Shown here: positions 51,499 to 61,199 of the stretch, one piece after another
Position numbering within the stretch: position 1 is the first letter of the stretch
How the letters are laid out: each line of letters begins with the position of its first letter
Assembly (NCBI RefSeq): GCF_002242805.1
Contig: NZ_MCGQ01000046.1
Location: forward strand, 1-64,000
DNA: 64,000 nt
DNA from: Streptomyces diastatochromogenes
Lineage (GTDB): Bacteria; Actinomycetota; Actinomycetes; Streptomycetales; Streptomycetaceae
Direction: 5' to 3'
Notes under the pieces: model-generated
The model's database searches: none
What the model was told of the DNA's origin: nothing
The model's input: only the letters and a program-made list of their open reading frames with translations
Translations under genes and position numbers: made by a program

Positions 51499-51611
51499 CT
51501 AATGCGCTTGAGTGCACTTACCCTAAAGCGCATTAGTGATCGGCGGCAATAGGTTCAACGCACCGCTGTGAGCAGGGGTTTTGAGTCACTAATGACTTTA
51601 GCTGGGTCGAA
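51499..51611. promoter_or_regulatory. LacI-type operators in the divergent promoter
   Basis: CTAATGCGCTTGAG at 51499-51512 and CTAAAGCGCATTAG at 51533-51546 are 14-bp palindromes of the form CTAAnGCGCnTTAG with a central GCGC, as is typical for LacI proteins. CTAATGACTTTAG at 51599-51611 is a weaker third copy. The outer parts CTAATGCGCTT and AAGCGCATTAG are also perfect inverted repeats of each other. Confidence 0.7.
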
Positions 51612-51734
51612 TCCATTGACTCCTCACACAAACGCTGGGCACAGTCTGGCCCGGCACCTTCGGCCACATCCCACTGCGTCCCGCCGCATCTCGCCGCATC
51701 CCTCTGTATCCCCCTGCAAAGGAGCCCAGCCGCC

Positions 51735-53024
51735 GTGCGTATCTCCCGCAGAACCTTCGCCGCCGCTGCCGTCGCCCTCGTCCTGCCGCTGAGCGCGTGC
51801 GGCTCGGGCGGTGACGACGGCGGCTCGACCGACGCCTCGGGCAAGGTCGAGGGCGACATCACCTTCCAGACCTGGAACCTGCGCGCCAACTTCAAGCCGT
51901 ACTTCGAGGGCCTGATCGCGGACTTCGAGAAGAAGTACCCCGGCACCCGGGTGAAGTGGATCGACCAGCCCGCCGAGGGCTACGCCGACAAGATCAGCGC
52001 CGACGCGGCCGGCGGCACCCTGCCCGACGTCGTCAACGTCTCCCCGGACCTGGTCGCCCCGCTCGCCGAGGCGGGCCTCGCCCTCGACCTCGACAAGGCT
52101 GCGGGCAAGTACAAGTCCGAGTACCTGGACGGGGCTTGGGCCAGCCATCAGGTGCCGGGCCTGAGCGGCACGTACGCCTTCCCGTGGTACCTGAACACCG
52201 GCCCGCTCTTCTACAACAAGTCCCTGTTCGAGAAGGCCGGACTCGACCCCAGCACACCGCCGAAGACGTACGACGAACTCTTCGCCGACGCACTGCGGCT
52301 GGCGAAGAAGAGCGACGGAAAGGTCGCCACGCTCGCCAACGTGCCCACCATCGAGGACTTCGGCCGGTACGGCGTCCAGCTGATGAACAAGGAGGGCACC
52401 GGGTTCGGCTTCAACGACGCCAAGGGGGTCGAACTCCTCTCCAAATACAAGGAGTTGTACGACGCCAAGGCCCTCGACCCGCAGGCCCTGACCGCCACCC
52501 CGGAGTCCTCCGGCAAGAAGTTCCTCACCGAGGCCGTCGCCATGAACCCCGGCAGCGCACTCGACCTCGGCAACTTCAAGAAGCAGGCGCCGAACCTGTA
52601 CAAGAACATCGGGATCACCGACCAGATCACCAGCACCGGGCACGTCAACATGTACGTGATGGGCGTGATGGTCAACTCCCGCACCAAGCACACCCCGGCC
52701 GCGGTCGCCTTCGCGCACTTCGTCACCGACGCGCGGAACCAGATGTCCTTCGCCAAGAAGGTCGCCATCTTTCCCAGCACCGCCGGCTCCCTCGACGACC
52801 CGTACTTCACCAAGGAGGACGGCACCGACGAGACGCGCGTGCGCATCGCCGCCGCCCAGTCCCTGAAGAACGCGGTCAACTACACGCCGGTGCTGTTCAG
52901 CGAGCAGATGAAGACCGCGCTGCGCAACGAGGTCGCCAAGGCCCTGCAGGGCAAGGAGAGCCCCAAGACGGCTCTTGACAACGCTGTCAAGGCCTGCGAC
53001 CAGCTCCTGAAGCAGCAGGGCTGA
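51735..53024 (+). CDS. Carbohydrate ABC transporter substrate-binding lipoprotein
   Basis: A 429-residue lipoprotein of the family-1 sugar solute-binding class. The N-terminus is MRISRRTFAAAAVALVLPLS with a lipobox cysteine (LSACGSGG). DITFQTWNLRANFKPYFEG, ADFEKKYPGTRVKWIDQPAE and LNTGPLFYNKSLFEKAGLDP are typical. It captures an oligosaccharide for the two permeases encoded next. GTG at 51735 follows AAAGGAG. It is the first gene of the operon after the LacI operators. By context the ligand is probably an N-glycan-derived oligosaccharide. Confidence 0.93.
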   Translation: MRISRRTFAAAAVALVLPLSACGSGGDDGGSTDASGKVEGDITFQTWNLRANFKPYFEGLIADFEKKYPGTRVKWIDQPAEGYADKISADAAGGTLPDVVNVSPDLVAPLAEAGLALDLDKAAGKYKSEYLDGAWASHQVPGLSGTYAFPWYLNTGPLFYNKSLFEKAGLDPSTPPKTYDELFADALRLAKKSDGKVATLANVPTIEDFGRYGVQLMNKEGTGFGFNDAKGVELLSKYKELYDAKALDPQALTATPESSGKKFLTEAVAMNPGSALDLGNFKKQAPNLYKNIGITDQITSTGHVNMYVMGVMVNSRTKHTPAAVAFAHFVTDARNQMSFAKKVAIFPSTAGSLDDPYFTKEDGTDETRVRIAAAQSLKNAVNYTPVLFSEQMKTALRNEVAKALQGKESPKTALDNAVKACDQLLKQQG

Positions 53025-53029
53025 CGCGA

Positions 53030-53917
53030 ATGGCCGGCGTGTCGCGCGTGCGGCGCCAACTTCCCACCAGCCCCTGGCTGTTCGCCGCCCCGGGGCTGAT
53101 CGTCATCGGCGCCTTCGTGCTGTACCCGTTCGTGTCGACCGTGGTGAACTCCTTCACCGACCGCCGCACCCTGATCCCGGGCCGCTTCGTCGGACTCGCC
53201 AACTTCCGCGAGCTGCTCCACGACGACATGTTCTGGACCGGCCTGCGCAACAGCACGCTGTACATCGTCGGGGTCGTACCGGCCCTGGTGATCCTGCCGC
53301 TGCTGCTCGCGCTGCTGGTGCAGAAGAACATCCCCGGCATCACCTTCTTCCGGTCCGCCTTCTACACCCCGGTCGTCGCCTCCATCGTGGTCGTCGGGCT
53401 GATCTGGGTGTGGCTGCTGGACGAACGCGGCCTGGTCAACTCCCTGCTGGAGGCGGTGGGGATCGGGCGGGTCGGCTTCCTCAGCGACCAGTGGCTGCTC
53501 CTGCTGAGCGCCATGGCCGTGACGGTGTGGAAAGGCCTCGGCTACTACATGATCATCTATCTGGCCGCGCTGGCGAACGTACCGCGCGAGCTGCACGAGG
53601 CCGCCGCCGTGGACGGCGCAGGTCCGGTCCGCCGCTTCCTCACGGTCACCGTGCCCGCCGTGCGCTCCACCATGGTGCTGGTCGCCGCGCTCTCCTCGGT
53701 CGCCGCGTTCAAGGTCTTCTCCGAGGTGTACCTGATGGCCGGCCCGAGCGGCGGCCCGGCCGGCGAGGACACCACCCTCGTCATGCTCGTCCAGCGCACC
53801 GGCACCGGCCTGACCGGCCGCGTCGGCTACGCCTCCGCCCTCTCCGTCGTCGTGTTCGTCGTCACCGTCGTACTGATGCTGCTCGTCCTGCGCGCCGACC
53901 GGAGGGAGGAGACATGA
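53030..53917 (+). CDS. Carbohydrate ABC transporter permease, MalF type
   Basis: A 295-residue permease with about six membrane helices. The EAA loop is LHEAAAVDGAGPVRRFLTVT and the TM1 region is WLFAAPGLIVIGAFVLYPFV. It pairs with the MalG-type permease that overlaps its stop (ATGA). No ATPase gene is present in the operon; Streptomyces sugar permeases of this type usually share the distant MsiK ATPase. It begins 5 bases after the binding-protein gene. Confidence 0.92.
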   Translation: MAGVSRVRRQLPTSPWLFAAPGLIVIGAFVLYPFVSTVVNSFTDRRTLIPGRFVGLANFRELLHDDMFWTGLRNSTLYIVGVVPALVILPLLLALLVQKNIPGITFFRSAFYTPVVASIVVVGLIWVWLLDERGLVNSLLEAVGIGRVGFLSDQWLLLLSAMAVTVWKGLGYYMIIYLAALANVPRELHEAAAVDGAGPVRRFLTVTVPAVRSTMVLVAALSSVAAFKVFSEVYLMAGPSGGPAGEDTTLVMLVQRTGTGLTGRVGYASALSVVVFVVTVVLMLLVLRADRREET

Positions 53918-54816
53918 GCGTCCTGGAGAAGGTGCGGCCCCGGCAGGAGCCCGTGGTCCGCGAACTCCGCGTCACCGACGAACACGGCCGCCGCATCCGG
54001 GTATGGGAGTTGGTCCTGCGCTATGCGCTGCTGCTCGCCGTCCTCGCCCTCACCGTCGGCCCCTTCCTCTGGCAGCTGTCCACATCCCTCAAGGGCCCCA
54101 CCGAGGACATCTTCAGCTCGCCGCCGACGTTCCTGCCCAGCCATCCCACCCTGCACAACTACGAGCGGGTCGCGCACACCATCCCGGTCTGGGACTACGC
54201 CCTGAACTCGCTGAAGGTCGCGAGCGCGAGCGTCGTCACCAACTGCGTGGGCTCCGCACTCGCCGGGTACGCCCTGGCCCGGCTGCGCTACCGCGGCCGG
54301 GGCGTGGCCACGCTGGTCTTCGTGCTGGCGATGCTCGTGCCCGTGGAGGGCATCATCATCGCCCAGTTCACGACCATGCGGGAACTCGGCCTCAACAACA
54401 CGCTGATCGGGGTCGTGCTGCCCGGCTCGATCGGCGCGATGAACGTGCTGCTGATGCGCAACGCCTTCCGCAACCTGCCCTACGAGATCGAGGAGGCCGC
54501 CTACGTCGACGGCGCCACCGTGTGGCAGCGGTTCTGGCGCATCGCGCTGCCGTCGGTGAAGGGCACCCTCGCCGTCGTCGCCATCTTCGCCTTCATGGGC
54601 GCCTGGGACGACTTCCTGTGGCCGCTGATCGTGCTCAGCGACCCCGACAAGTTCACCCTGACCATCGGCCTCAACTATCTGCACGGCACCTTCGCCAACG
54701 ACGAACGCCTGGTCGCCGCCGGCACCGTCATCGCCGTGGCCCCGCTCATCGCCCTCTTCGCCTGCCTCCAGCGGTACTTCTTCCGCGGGGTCGGCGAGGG
54801 CGCCGTCAAGGGCTGA
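53914..54816 (+). CDS. Carbohydrate ABC transporter permease, MalG type
   Basis: A 300-residue permease with about six helices and the EAA motif YEIEEAAYVDGATVWQRFWR. The N-terminal about 35 residues are cytoplasmic and charged. It forms the membrane channel with the upstream partner. ATG at 53914 overlaps the stop of the MalF-type gene by four bases. The next gene, a beta-mannosidase-like GH5, follows 36 bases later, consistent with one transcript. Confidence 0.93.
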   Translation: MSVLEKVRPRQEPVVRELRVTDEHGRRIRVWELVLRYALLLAVLALTVGPFLWQLSTSLKGPTEDIFSSPPTFLPSHPTLHNYERVAHTIPVWDYALNSLKVASASVVTNCVGSALAGYALARLRYRGRGVATLVFVLAMLVPVEGIIIAQFTTMRELGLNNTLIGVVLPGSIGAMNVLLMRNAFRNLPYEIEEAAYVDGATVWQRFWRIALPSVKGTLAVVAIFAFMGAWDDFLWPLIVLSDPDKFTLTIGLNYLHGTFANDERLVAAGTVIAVAPLIALFACLQRYFFRGVGEGAVKG

Positions 54817-54852
54817 CACCCGTACCCCGTCCGCAAGGAGCAAGGACACCGC

Positions 54853-56109
54853 ATGCCCCCTGCCGTGCGCTTCGGCGTCAACTACACGCCCAGCGAAGGG
54901 TGGTTCCACCACTGGCTCGACTTCGACCTCGACTCCGTACGCGCCGACCTCGACGCGATCGCCGACCTGGGCCTCGACCACATCCGCGTCTTCCCGCTGT
55001 GGCCCTACTTCCAGCCGAACCGCACCCTGATCCGCCCGCGCGCCGTGGAGGACCTGGTACGACTGGCCGACGCGGCCGCCGAACGCGGTCTGGACGTCAA
55101 CGTCGACGGCCTGCAGGGTCACCTGAGCAGCTTCGACTTCCTGCCCGCCTGGACCCGCACCTGGCACCGGCGCAACCTCTTCACCGACCCGGACGTGGTC
55201 GACGGCCAGGCCGCCTACCTGCGCACCCTCGCCGCCGCCCTCGCCGACCGGCCCAACTTCATCGGCATGACCATCGGCAACGAGGTCAACCAGTTCGCCG
55301 CCGGACCCCACCCCGACCCCGACCGCATCACGGCCGAGGACGCCGAGCACTGGCTCACCCGGCTGCTCGCCGCCTGCACCGAGGGCGCCCCGGACCGGCC
55401 GCATCTGCACGCCTCGTACGACGCCGCCTGGTACCAGGACGACCAGCCCTTCACCCCCGGCCACTCGGCCCGCCTCGGCGCCGTCACCGCCGTGCACTCC
55501 TGGGTGTTCAACGGCACCGCCCAGCGCCACGGCCGCACCTCCGTACCCGCCGAGCACCACGCCGCCTACCTGGTCGAGCTGAGCAAGGCCTGGGCCGAGG
55601 AGCCGCACCGGCCCGTCTGGCTCCAGGAGGTCGGCGCACCCGCACCCCTCGTCCCCGCCGAGCACGCCGCCGCCTTCACCGAGGCGACCGTGCGGAACGT
55701 CCTGGACTGCCCCGACCTCTGGGGCATCACCTGGTGGTGCTCGTACGACGTCTCCCGCGAACTCGCCGACTTCCCCGCACTCGAATACGGCCTCGGGCTG
55801 TTCACCAACGACCGGCGACCCAAGGACACCGCCGGCGTCCTGGCCGACGCGGCTCGTGCGCACCATGAGCCCCCTTCCGCCCGCGCGACCGCCCTCGTCG
55901 TGCCCGCCGACCCGGCCCACCGCTCCCGCTGCGCCCCCGGCGGCCCCGTCTTCGACGCCTTCTTCCGGCTCGTCGCCGACGGCGCCCGCCCGACCACCGT
56001 CCTGGACACCCGCGCGCACGACAAGGAACACCTCGCCGCCCGCGCCATCACCGAAGTCGTCACTCCCGACCAGGTACTCCCCATCCCACAAGGAGGCACC
56101 CGCTCGTGA
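54853..56109 (+). CDS. GH5 family glycosidase, probable subfamily 18 beta-mannosidase
   Basis: A 418-residue cytosolic TIM-barrel enzyme, without a signal peptide. The acid/base glutamate is E144 in MTIGNEVNQFA and the nucleophile E259 in VWLQEVGAP. FGVNYTPSEGWFHHWLDFDL is a start I associate with GH5_18. Members of that subfamily split the Man-beta-1,4-GlcNAc core unit of N-glycans, as in Bifidobacterium N-glycan loci. The operon with GH85 and GH38 supports this, but the subfamily is inferred from memory. It overlaps the GH85 gene by four bases. Confidence 0.8.
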   Translation: MPPAVRFGVNYTPSEGWFHHWLDFDLDSVRADLDAIADLGLDHIRVFPLWPYFQPNRTLIRPRAVEDLVRLADAAAERGLDVNVDGLQGHLSSFDFLPAWTRTWHRRNLFTDPDVVDGQAAYLRTLAAALADRPNFIGMTIGNEVNQFAAGPHPDPDRITAEDAEHWLTRLLAACTEGAPDRPHLHASYDAAWYQDDQPFTPGHSARLGAVTAVHSWVFNGTAQRHGRTSVPAEHHAAYLVELSKAWAEEPHRPVWLQEVGAPAPLVPAEHAAAFTEATVRNVLDCPDLWGITWWCSYDVSRELADFPALEYGLGLFTNDRRPKDTAGVLADAARAHHEPPSARATALVVPADPAHRSRCAPGGPVFDAFFRLVADGARPTTVLDTRAHDKEHLAARAITEVVTPDQVLPIPQGGTRS

Positions 56110-58109
56110 ACCCCACCAGACGCACCGTCCTCATCGCCGGCGCCGCAGCGGCCCTGCTGCCCACGCCCGCCCTCGCGGTCCCGCGTCCCAAGGCCGCCGC
56201 CACCCCGCCGTACGCCTCGTACTGGTACCCGGACTCCTTTCCCTCCGGCAGCCCGGGCGCCGGCATCACCTGGCGCAGCCTGAAGGCCTGGCGTGCGGCC
56301 GACGACGCCGACCTCGCCTTCAACGCCGCGTCCGTGCCGCTCGCCGCCCGCTTCACCCCGACCCCGGCCAACACCACCGCGCGCTCGGGGCAGGCCCGGA
56401 TCCAGTCCCTGGTCTCCTTCGGGCCCACCTCCAGCAACCCCTCCCAGGGATCCGCCACCGCCGACTACTACGCCCTCACCCACTGGGCCTACCTCGACGA
56501 ACTGGTGTTCTGGGGCGGATCCTCGGGCGAGGGGCTGATCCTGGCGCCGAACGCGCCGATCGTCGACGCGGCCCACCGGCACGGCGTCCCCGTCCTCGGC
56601 AACATCTTCCTGCCGCCCACCGCCTACGGCGGTCAGCTCCAGTGGACCCGCGACCTCGTCCAGAAGGACTCGTCCGGGCACTATCCGCTCGCCGCGCAAC
56701 TCGTCGCGGTGGCGGCCGCGTACGGCTTCGACGGCTGGTTCGTGAACGCCGAGACCGGCGGCGGGAACACCGCGCTCGGCACCGCCATGCTCGGATTCGT
56801 GAAGGAGCTGAAGGCGCTCGCGGCGGCCAAGGGGCAGCGGGTGACCTGGTACGACGCGATGACCGTGAACGGGACGGTCAGCTGGCAGGGCGCGCTGAAC
56901 AGCCAGAACCAGGCCTTCTTCCAGGCCGCCGACGACATGTTCGTCGACTTCCGGTGGAGCGCGGCGACCCTCGCCTCCTCGGGGACCAAGGCGGGGCAAC
57001 TGGGCCGCAGCCGCTACGAGTTGTGGGCGGGCGTCGACGTCGAGTCGAACGGGTCCGGCTCGTCGGTGAACTGGGACGCGATCGTGCCGACCGGGAAGGC
57101 GCACATCACCTCGATCGGCTTCTACCGGCCCGAGTGGACCCGCAACCACCTGCCCGCCGGACAGCGCACCCCGGAGGACTTCCACGCAGCCGACGACCGG
57201 TTCTGGAGCGGGCGGTCGCTGGATCCGGCGCGGCCCGACGCCAGTGACCCGTGGCGGGCGCCGGCGGTGTCGGTGGCGGACCGGTCGACGGTGTCGTCGC
57301 TGCCGTTCGCGAGCGTGTTCAACACCGGGCACGGGCTGCGGTGGTACGAGGACGGGGCCGTCGCCTCGGACGCGGCCTGGAACCACCTCGGGCTGCAGGA
57401 CCGGCTGCCGTCGCGGCGGTGGGTCGTGCGGACGGCGGGGCAGCGGCCGGCCGTCTCCTTCGACTTCGCGGACGCCTGGCGGGGCGGGAGCAGTGTGCTC
57501 GTCGCTGGTGAACCGGATCAACCAGTGGTGGTGGACCTGTACGCGACGCGGCTGCCTATCGGTGTTGACACGGTTGTCGAGCTGACGCATCGGACCGATG
57601 CCGGGAGCGTGAACGTCGAGCTGGCCGTCGCCACCGCCGAGCCGAGCGGCGCCGGTGCGACACCGCCGTACACCTATCTGCCTGTGAACTCGGTCAACAG
57701 CTGGCAGACCTCGACCGTACGGCTCAGCGGACTGTCCGGCACGATCCACGCCCTCGGCGTCCGCCTCACCGCATCCGACGGCGGCGCCGTGCGCTGGCGG
57801 CTGGGCGGCCTCGCCGTACGCGACACGGCCCCGGCCCCCGCAGCCCCCTCCGACCTGCGCGTCACGGCCGCTTCCGGAGGTGACCTGCGCTTCGCCTGGA
57901 CCGCCGCGCCCGCCCCCGTGCGCCACTACGAACTCCACCGCGTCCTGCCCGACGGCACCCGCCGCTTCCTCGGCGGTACCTGCCAGCGCGCCTACTTCGT
58001 AGCCGGCCTGCAACCCGCACCGGGAGAGACCGCCGCACGATTCGAAGTGCGCTCGGTGGGGGAGCTCTACAACGCCTCGACTCCCGTGACCGTCACCCAC
58101 ACCTGGTAA
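56106..58109 (+). CDS. GH85 endo-beta-N-acetylglucosaminidase, secreted
   Basis: A 667-residue enzyme. The Tat-like signal is RRTVLIAGAAAALLPTPALA. The GH85 catalytic pair is N214 and E216 in FDGWFVNAETGGG; other marks are ASYWYPDSFPSGSPGAGITW and LGNIFLPPTAYGG. The remaining C-terminal parts are beta-sandwich and fibronectin-like (PSDLRVTAASGGDLRFAWTA). It releases N-glycans by cutting within the core GlcNAc-GlcNAc. GTG at 56106 overlaps the stop of the GH5 gene. It would supply the oligosaccharides for import and further breakdown. Confidence 0.92.
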   Translation: MNPTRRTVLIAGAAAALLPTPALAVPRPKAAATPPYASYWYPDSFPSGSPGAGITWRSLKAWRAADDADLAFNAASVPLAARFTPTPANTTARSGQARIQSLVSFGPTSSNPSQGSATADYYALTHWAYLDELVFWGGSSGEGLILAPNAPIVDAAHRHGVPVLGNIFLPPTAYGGQLQWTRDLVQKDSSGHYPLAAQLVAVAAAYGFDGWFVNAETGGGNTALGTAMLGFVKELKALAAAKGQRVTWYDAMTVNGTVSWQGALNSQNQAFFQAADDMFVDFRWSAATLASSGTKAGQLGRSRYELWAGVDVESNGSGSSVNWDAIVPTGKAHITSIGFYRPEWTRNHLPAGQRTPEDFHAADDRFWSGRSLDPARPDASDPWRAPAVSVADRSTVSSLPFASVFNTGHGLRWYEDGAVASDAAWNHLGLQDRLPSRRWVVRTAGQRPAVSFDFADAWRGGSSVLVAGEPDQPVVVDLYATRLPIGVDTVVELTHRTDAGSVNVELAVATAEPSGAGATPPYTYLPVNSVNSWQTSTVRLSGLSGTIHALGVRLTASDGGAVRWRLGGLAVRDTAPAPAAPSDLRVTAASGGDLRFAWTAAPAPVRHYELHRVLPDGTRRFLGGTCQRAYFVAGLQPAPGETAARFEVRSVGELYNASTPVTVTHTW

Positions 58110-58139
58110 TCACCCGGAACCCAGCAGGGAGCACCCCGC

Positions 58140-61100
58140 ATGCATGACGACCGCAACCTGGTCGAAGCCCGCCTCCGGCGCGTCCTCGACGAACGCATCC
58201 GTCCCGCCGTGTACCCCGAGTCCCTGCCGCTCGAGGTCGCGGTCTGGCACGCGCCGGGCGAGCCGGTGCCGGTCGCGGAGGGACTGGCGGCCGAGCCCGA
58301 GCCGATCGAGGTGGGCGCCCGGTGGGGTGCTCCGTGGGGCACCAGCTGGTTCCGGGTGACCGGGACCGTGCCCGAGGCCTGGGCGGGCCGGACCGTCGAG
58401 GCCCTGCTCGACCTGGGCTTCGACGAGAACATGCCCGGCTTCCAGTGCGAGGGCCTGGTCTACCGGCCCGACGGCACCCCGGTGAAGGGCCTCAACCCGC
58501 GCAACCAGTGGGTGCGCATCGGCGCGCCGGTCGCGGGCGGGGAGGAGGTGCGCCTGCACATCGAGGCCGCCTCCAACCCGGTCATCCTCGACTACCACCC
58601 CTTCCGGCCCACCCGGCTCGGCGACAAGGCCACCGCCGGGCACGAGCCGCAGTACACGCTCACCCGCATGGACCTCGCCGTCTTCGACGAGACCGTGTGG
58701 CAGCTGGTGCTGGACCTGGAGGTGCTGGGCGAGCTGATGGCCGAGCTGCCGGTGGACTCCGCGCGCCGCTGGGACATCCTGCGCGCCGTCGACCGGGCCC
58801 TGGACGCCGTCGACCTGCAGGACGTGGGCGGCACGGCGGACCGGGCCCGCGCACAGCTGACCGGTGTCCTGTCCGCACCGGCCGTCCCGTCCGCCCACCG
58901 GATCAGCGCGGTCGGGCACGCGCACATCGACTCCGCCTGGCTGTGGCCGCTGCGCGAGACCGTGCGCAAGGTGGCCCGTACGACGTCCAACATGACCGCG
59001 CTCATCGAGGACGAGCCGGAGTTCGTCTTCGCCATGTCGCAGGCGCAGCAGTGGGCCTGGGTGAAGGAGCACCGGCCCGAGGTGTGGGCGCGGGTGAAGA
59101 AGGCCGTGGCGGAGGGGCGGTTCGTACCGGCGGGCGGGATGTGGGTCGAGTCGGACACCAACATGCCCGGCTCGGAGGCGATGGCCCGACAGTTCGTGCA
59201 CGGCAAGCGGTTCTTCCTCGACGAGTTCGGCATCGAGAACGAGGAGGCCTGGCTGCCCGACACCTTCGGCTTCGCCGCCGGGCTGCCGCAGATCATCAAG
59301 GCCGCCGGCTCCAAGTGGCTGCTGACGCAGAAGATCTCGTGGTCGCAGACCAACAAGTTCCCGCACCACACCTTCCAGTGGGAGGGCATCGACGGCACCC
59401 GGATCTTCACCCACTTCCCGCCCGTCGACACCTACAACTGCTCGATGAGGGGCGGCGAAATCGCCCACGCGGCACGGAACTTCAAGGACAAGGGCAAGGC
59501 CCGGCACTCGCTCGCGCCCAGCGGCTGGGGCGACGGAGGCGGCGGCACGACCCGCGAGATGGTCGCCAAGGCGGCCCGGCTGCGCGACCTCGAAGGCTCC
59601 GCGACCGTCGTCTGGGAGACACCGAGGGCGTTCTTCGAGAAGGCCGAGGCCGAATACCCCGAACCCGCCGTCTGGGTCGGCGAGTTGTACCTCGAACTGC
59701 ACCGCGCCACCCTCACCAGCCAGGCGAGGACCAAGCAGGGCAACCGCCGCAGCGAACACCTCCTGCGCGAGGCCGAACTCTGGGCGGCCACCGCCGCCGT
59801 ACGCACCGGATTCCCCTACCCCTACGCGGAGTTGGACCGGATCTGGAAGACGGTCCTGCTGCACCAGTTCCACGACATCCTGCCCGGCTCGTCCATCGCC
59901 TGGGTGCACCGGGAGGCCCGGGCGACGTACGAGCGGATCGCCGCCGAGCTGAACGGCGTCATCGAGGCCGCGCAGCGCGCGCTCGCGGGCGAGGGGGAGA
60001 CGCCCCTGGTGTTCAACGCCGCCCCGCACGCGCGCGCCGGCGTCCCGGCCGGCGGAGCGGCGACACCACGGACACAGGGCGCGACCACGCATGCCCCACG
60101 CCCGGAGGGCGGCCACGTCCTGGACAACGGCCTGCTGCGCATCGAGATCGACGCCCGGGGCCTGGTCGTCTCCGCCTACGACATCGAGGCCGACCGCGAG
60201 ACGATCGCCCCCGGCACCACCGCGAACCTCCTCCAGCTCCACCCCGACTTCCCCAACATGTGGGACGCCTGGGACGTGGACGAGTTCTACCGGAACACGG
60301 TCACGGACCTCACGGACACCGACTCGGTGACGGCGGGCGAGGACGGCGACTCGGTACGGGTCGTACGGTCCTTCGGTGCCTCCCGCGTCACCCAGGTGCT
60401 GACGCTGCCGGCGGGGGAGCGGCGCCTGGTGCTGGACACGGAGGTCGACTGGCACGAGACGGAGAAGTTCCTGAAGCTGGCCTTCCCGCTCGACCTGCAC
60501 GCCGAACGGTACGCGTCGGAAACCCAGTTCGGGCACTTCCACCGCCCCACCCACACCAACACCTCCTGGGAGGCGGCCAAGTTCGAGGCCTGCAACCACC
60601 GCTTCGTCCATCTCACGGAACCGGACTGGGGTGTCGCCGTCGTCAACGACTCGACGTACGGCCACGACGTGACCCGCACGGTCCGCACCGACGGCGACCG
60701 CGGTACGACCACCACGGTGCGGGTCTCCCTCCTGCGCGCCCCGCGCTTCCCCGACCCCGAGACCGACCAGGGAGCCCACCGCTTCCGGCACGCCCTGATC
60801 CCCGGCGCCCGGATCGCCGACGCGGTCCGCGAGGGCTGGCGGATCAACCTGCCCGAGCGGCGCACGACCGGTGCCGGCGAGGTCGCCCCGCTGGTCACCA
60901 CGGACAACGAGGCGGTCGTCCTCACGGCCGTGAAGCTGGCCGACGACGGCAGCGGCGACGTGGTGGTCCGCTTCCACGAGGCCCATGGAGCCCGGGCCCG
61001 GGCGATTCTGACCGCCGGATTCCCGTTCACCGACGTCACCGTGACGGACCTGCTGGAACGGCCGGGCGGGGAGGGGGAGCCGCCGGCGAGGGACGGCGAG

Positions 61101-61160
61101 CGAATCGCCGTACGGCTGCGCCCTTTCGAGCTGATGACCCTGAGGCTGCACAGGCACTGA
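58140..61160 (+). CDS. GH38 family alpha-mannosidase, cytosolic
   Basis: A 1006-residue enzyme. The zinc-binding HAHIDSAWLWP region places the first aspartate at residue 264, and the nucleophile is D374 in WLPDTFGFAAGLPQI. HQFHDILPGSSI, another conserved GH38 block, follows. The N-terminal domain (1-250) and C-terminal beta domains are complete. No signal peptide, so it acts inside the cell on imported mannosides. ATG at 58140 (58144 is possible). It closes the operon begun at 51735. Confidence 0.94.
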   Translation: MHDDRNLVEARLRRVLDERIRPAVYPESLPLEVAVWHAPGEPVPVAEGLAAEPEPIEVGARWGAPWGTSWFRVTGTVPEAWAGRTVEALLDLGFDENMPGFQCEGLVYRPDGTPVKGLNPRNQWVRIGAPVAGGEEVRLHIEAASNPVILDYHPFRPTRLGDKATAGHEPQYTLTRMDLAVFDETVWQLVLDLEVLGELMAELPVDSARRWDILRAVDRALDAVDLQDVGGTADRARAQLTGVLSAPAVPSAHRISAVGHAHIDSAWLWPLRETVRKVARTTSNMTALIEDEPEFVFAMSQAQQWAWVKEHRPEVWARVKKAVAEGRFVPAGGMWVESDTNMPGSEAMARQFVHGKRFFLDEFGIENEEAWLPDTFGFAAGLPQIIKAAGSKWLLTQKISWSQTNKFPHHTFQWEGIDGTRIFTHFPPVDTYNCSMRGGEIAHAARNFKDKGKARHSLAPSGWGDGGGGTTREMVAKAARLRDLEGSATVVWETPRAFFEKAEAEYPEPAVWVGELYLELHRATLTSQARTKQGNRRSEHLLREAELWAATAAVRTGFPYPYAELDRIWKTVLLHQFHDILPGSSIAWVHREARATYERIAAELNGVIEAAQRALAGEGETPLVFNAAPHARAGVPAGGAATPRTQGATTHAPRPEGGHVLDNGLLRIEIDARGLVVSAYDIEADRETIAPGTTANLLQLHPDFPNMWDAWDVDEFYRNTVTDLTDTDSVTAGEDGDSVRVVRSFGASRVTQVLTLPAGERRLVLDTEVDWHETEKFLKLAFPLDLHAERYASETQFGHFHRPTHTNTSWEAAKFEACNHRFVHLTEPDWGVAVVNDSTYGHDVTRTVRTDGDRGTTTTVRVSLLRAPRFPDPETDQGAHRFRHALIPGARIADAVREGWRINLPERRTTGAGEVAPLVTTDNEAVVLTAVKLADDGSGDVVVRFHEAHGARARAILTAGFPFTDVTVTDLLERPGGEGEPPARDGERIAVRLRPFELMTLRLHRH

Positions 61161-61199
61161 TCACACCGGGGCCATGTCCCGGACGAGGCAGGGGGGCGC

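Noticed and set aside
58110..61157. A 1015-residue minus-strand open frame opposite the GH38 gene
   Set aside because: It is the antisense shadow of a well-supported enzyme; the translation is arginine/glycine/valine-rich and has no domain.
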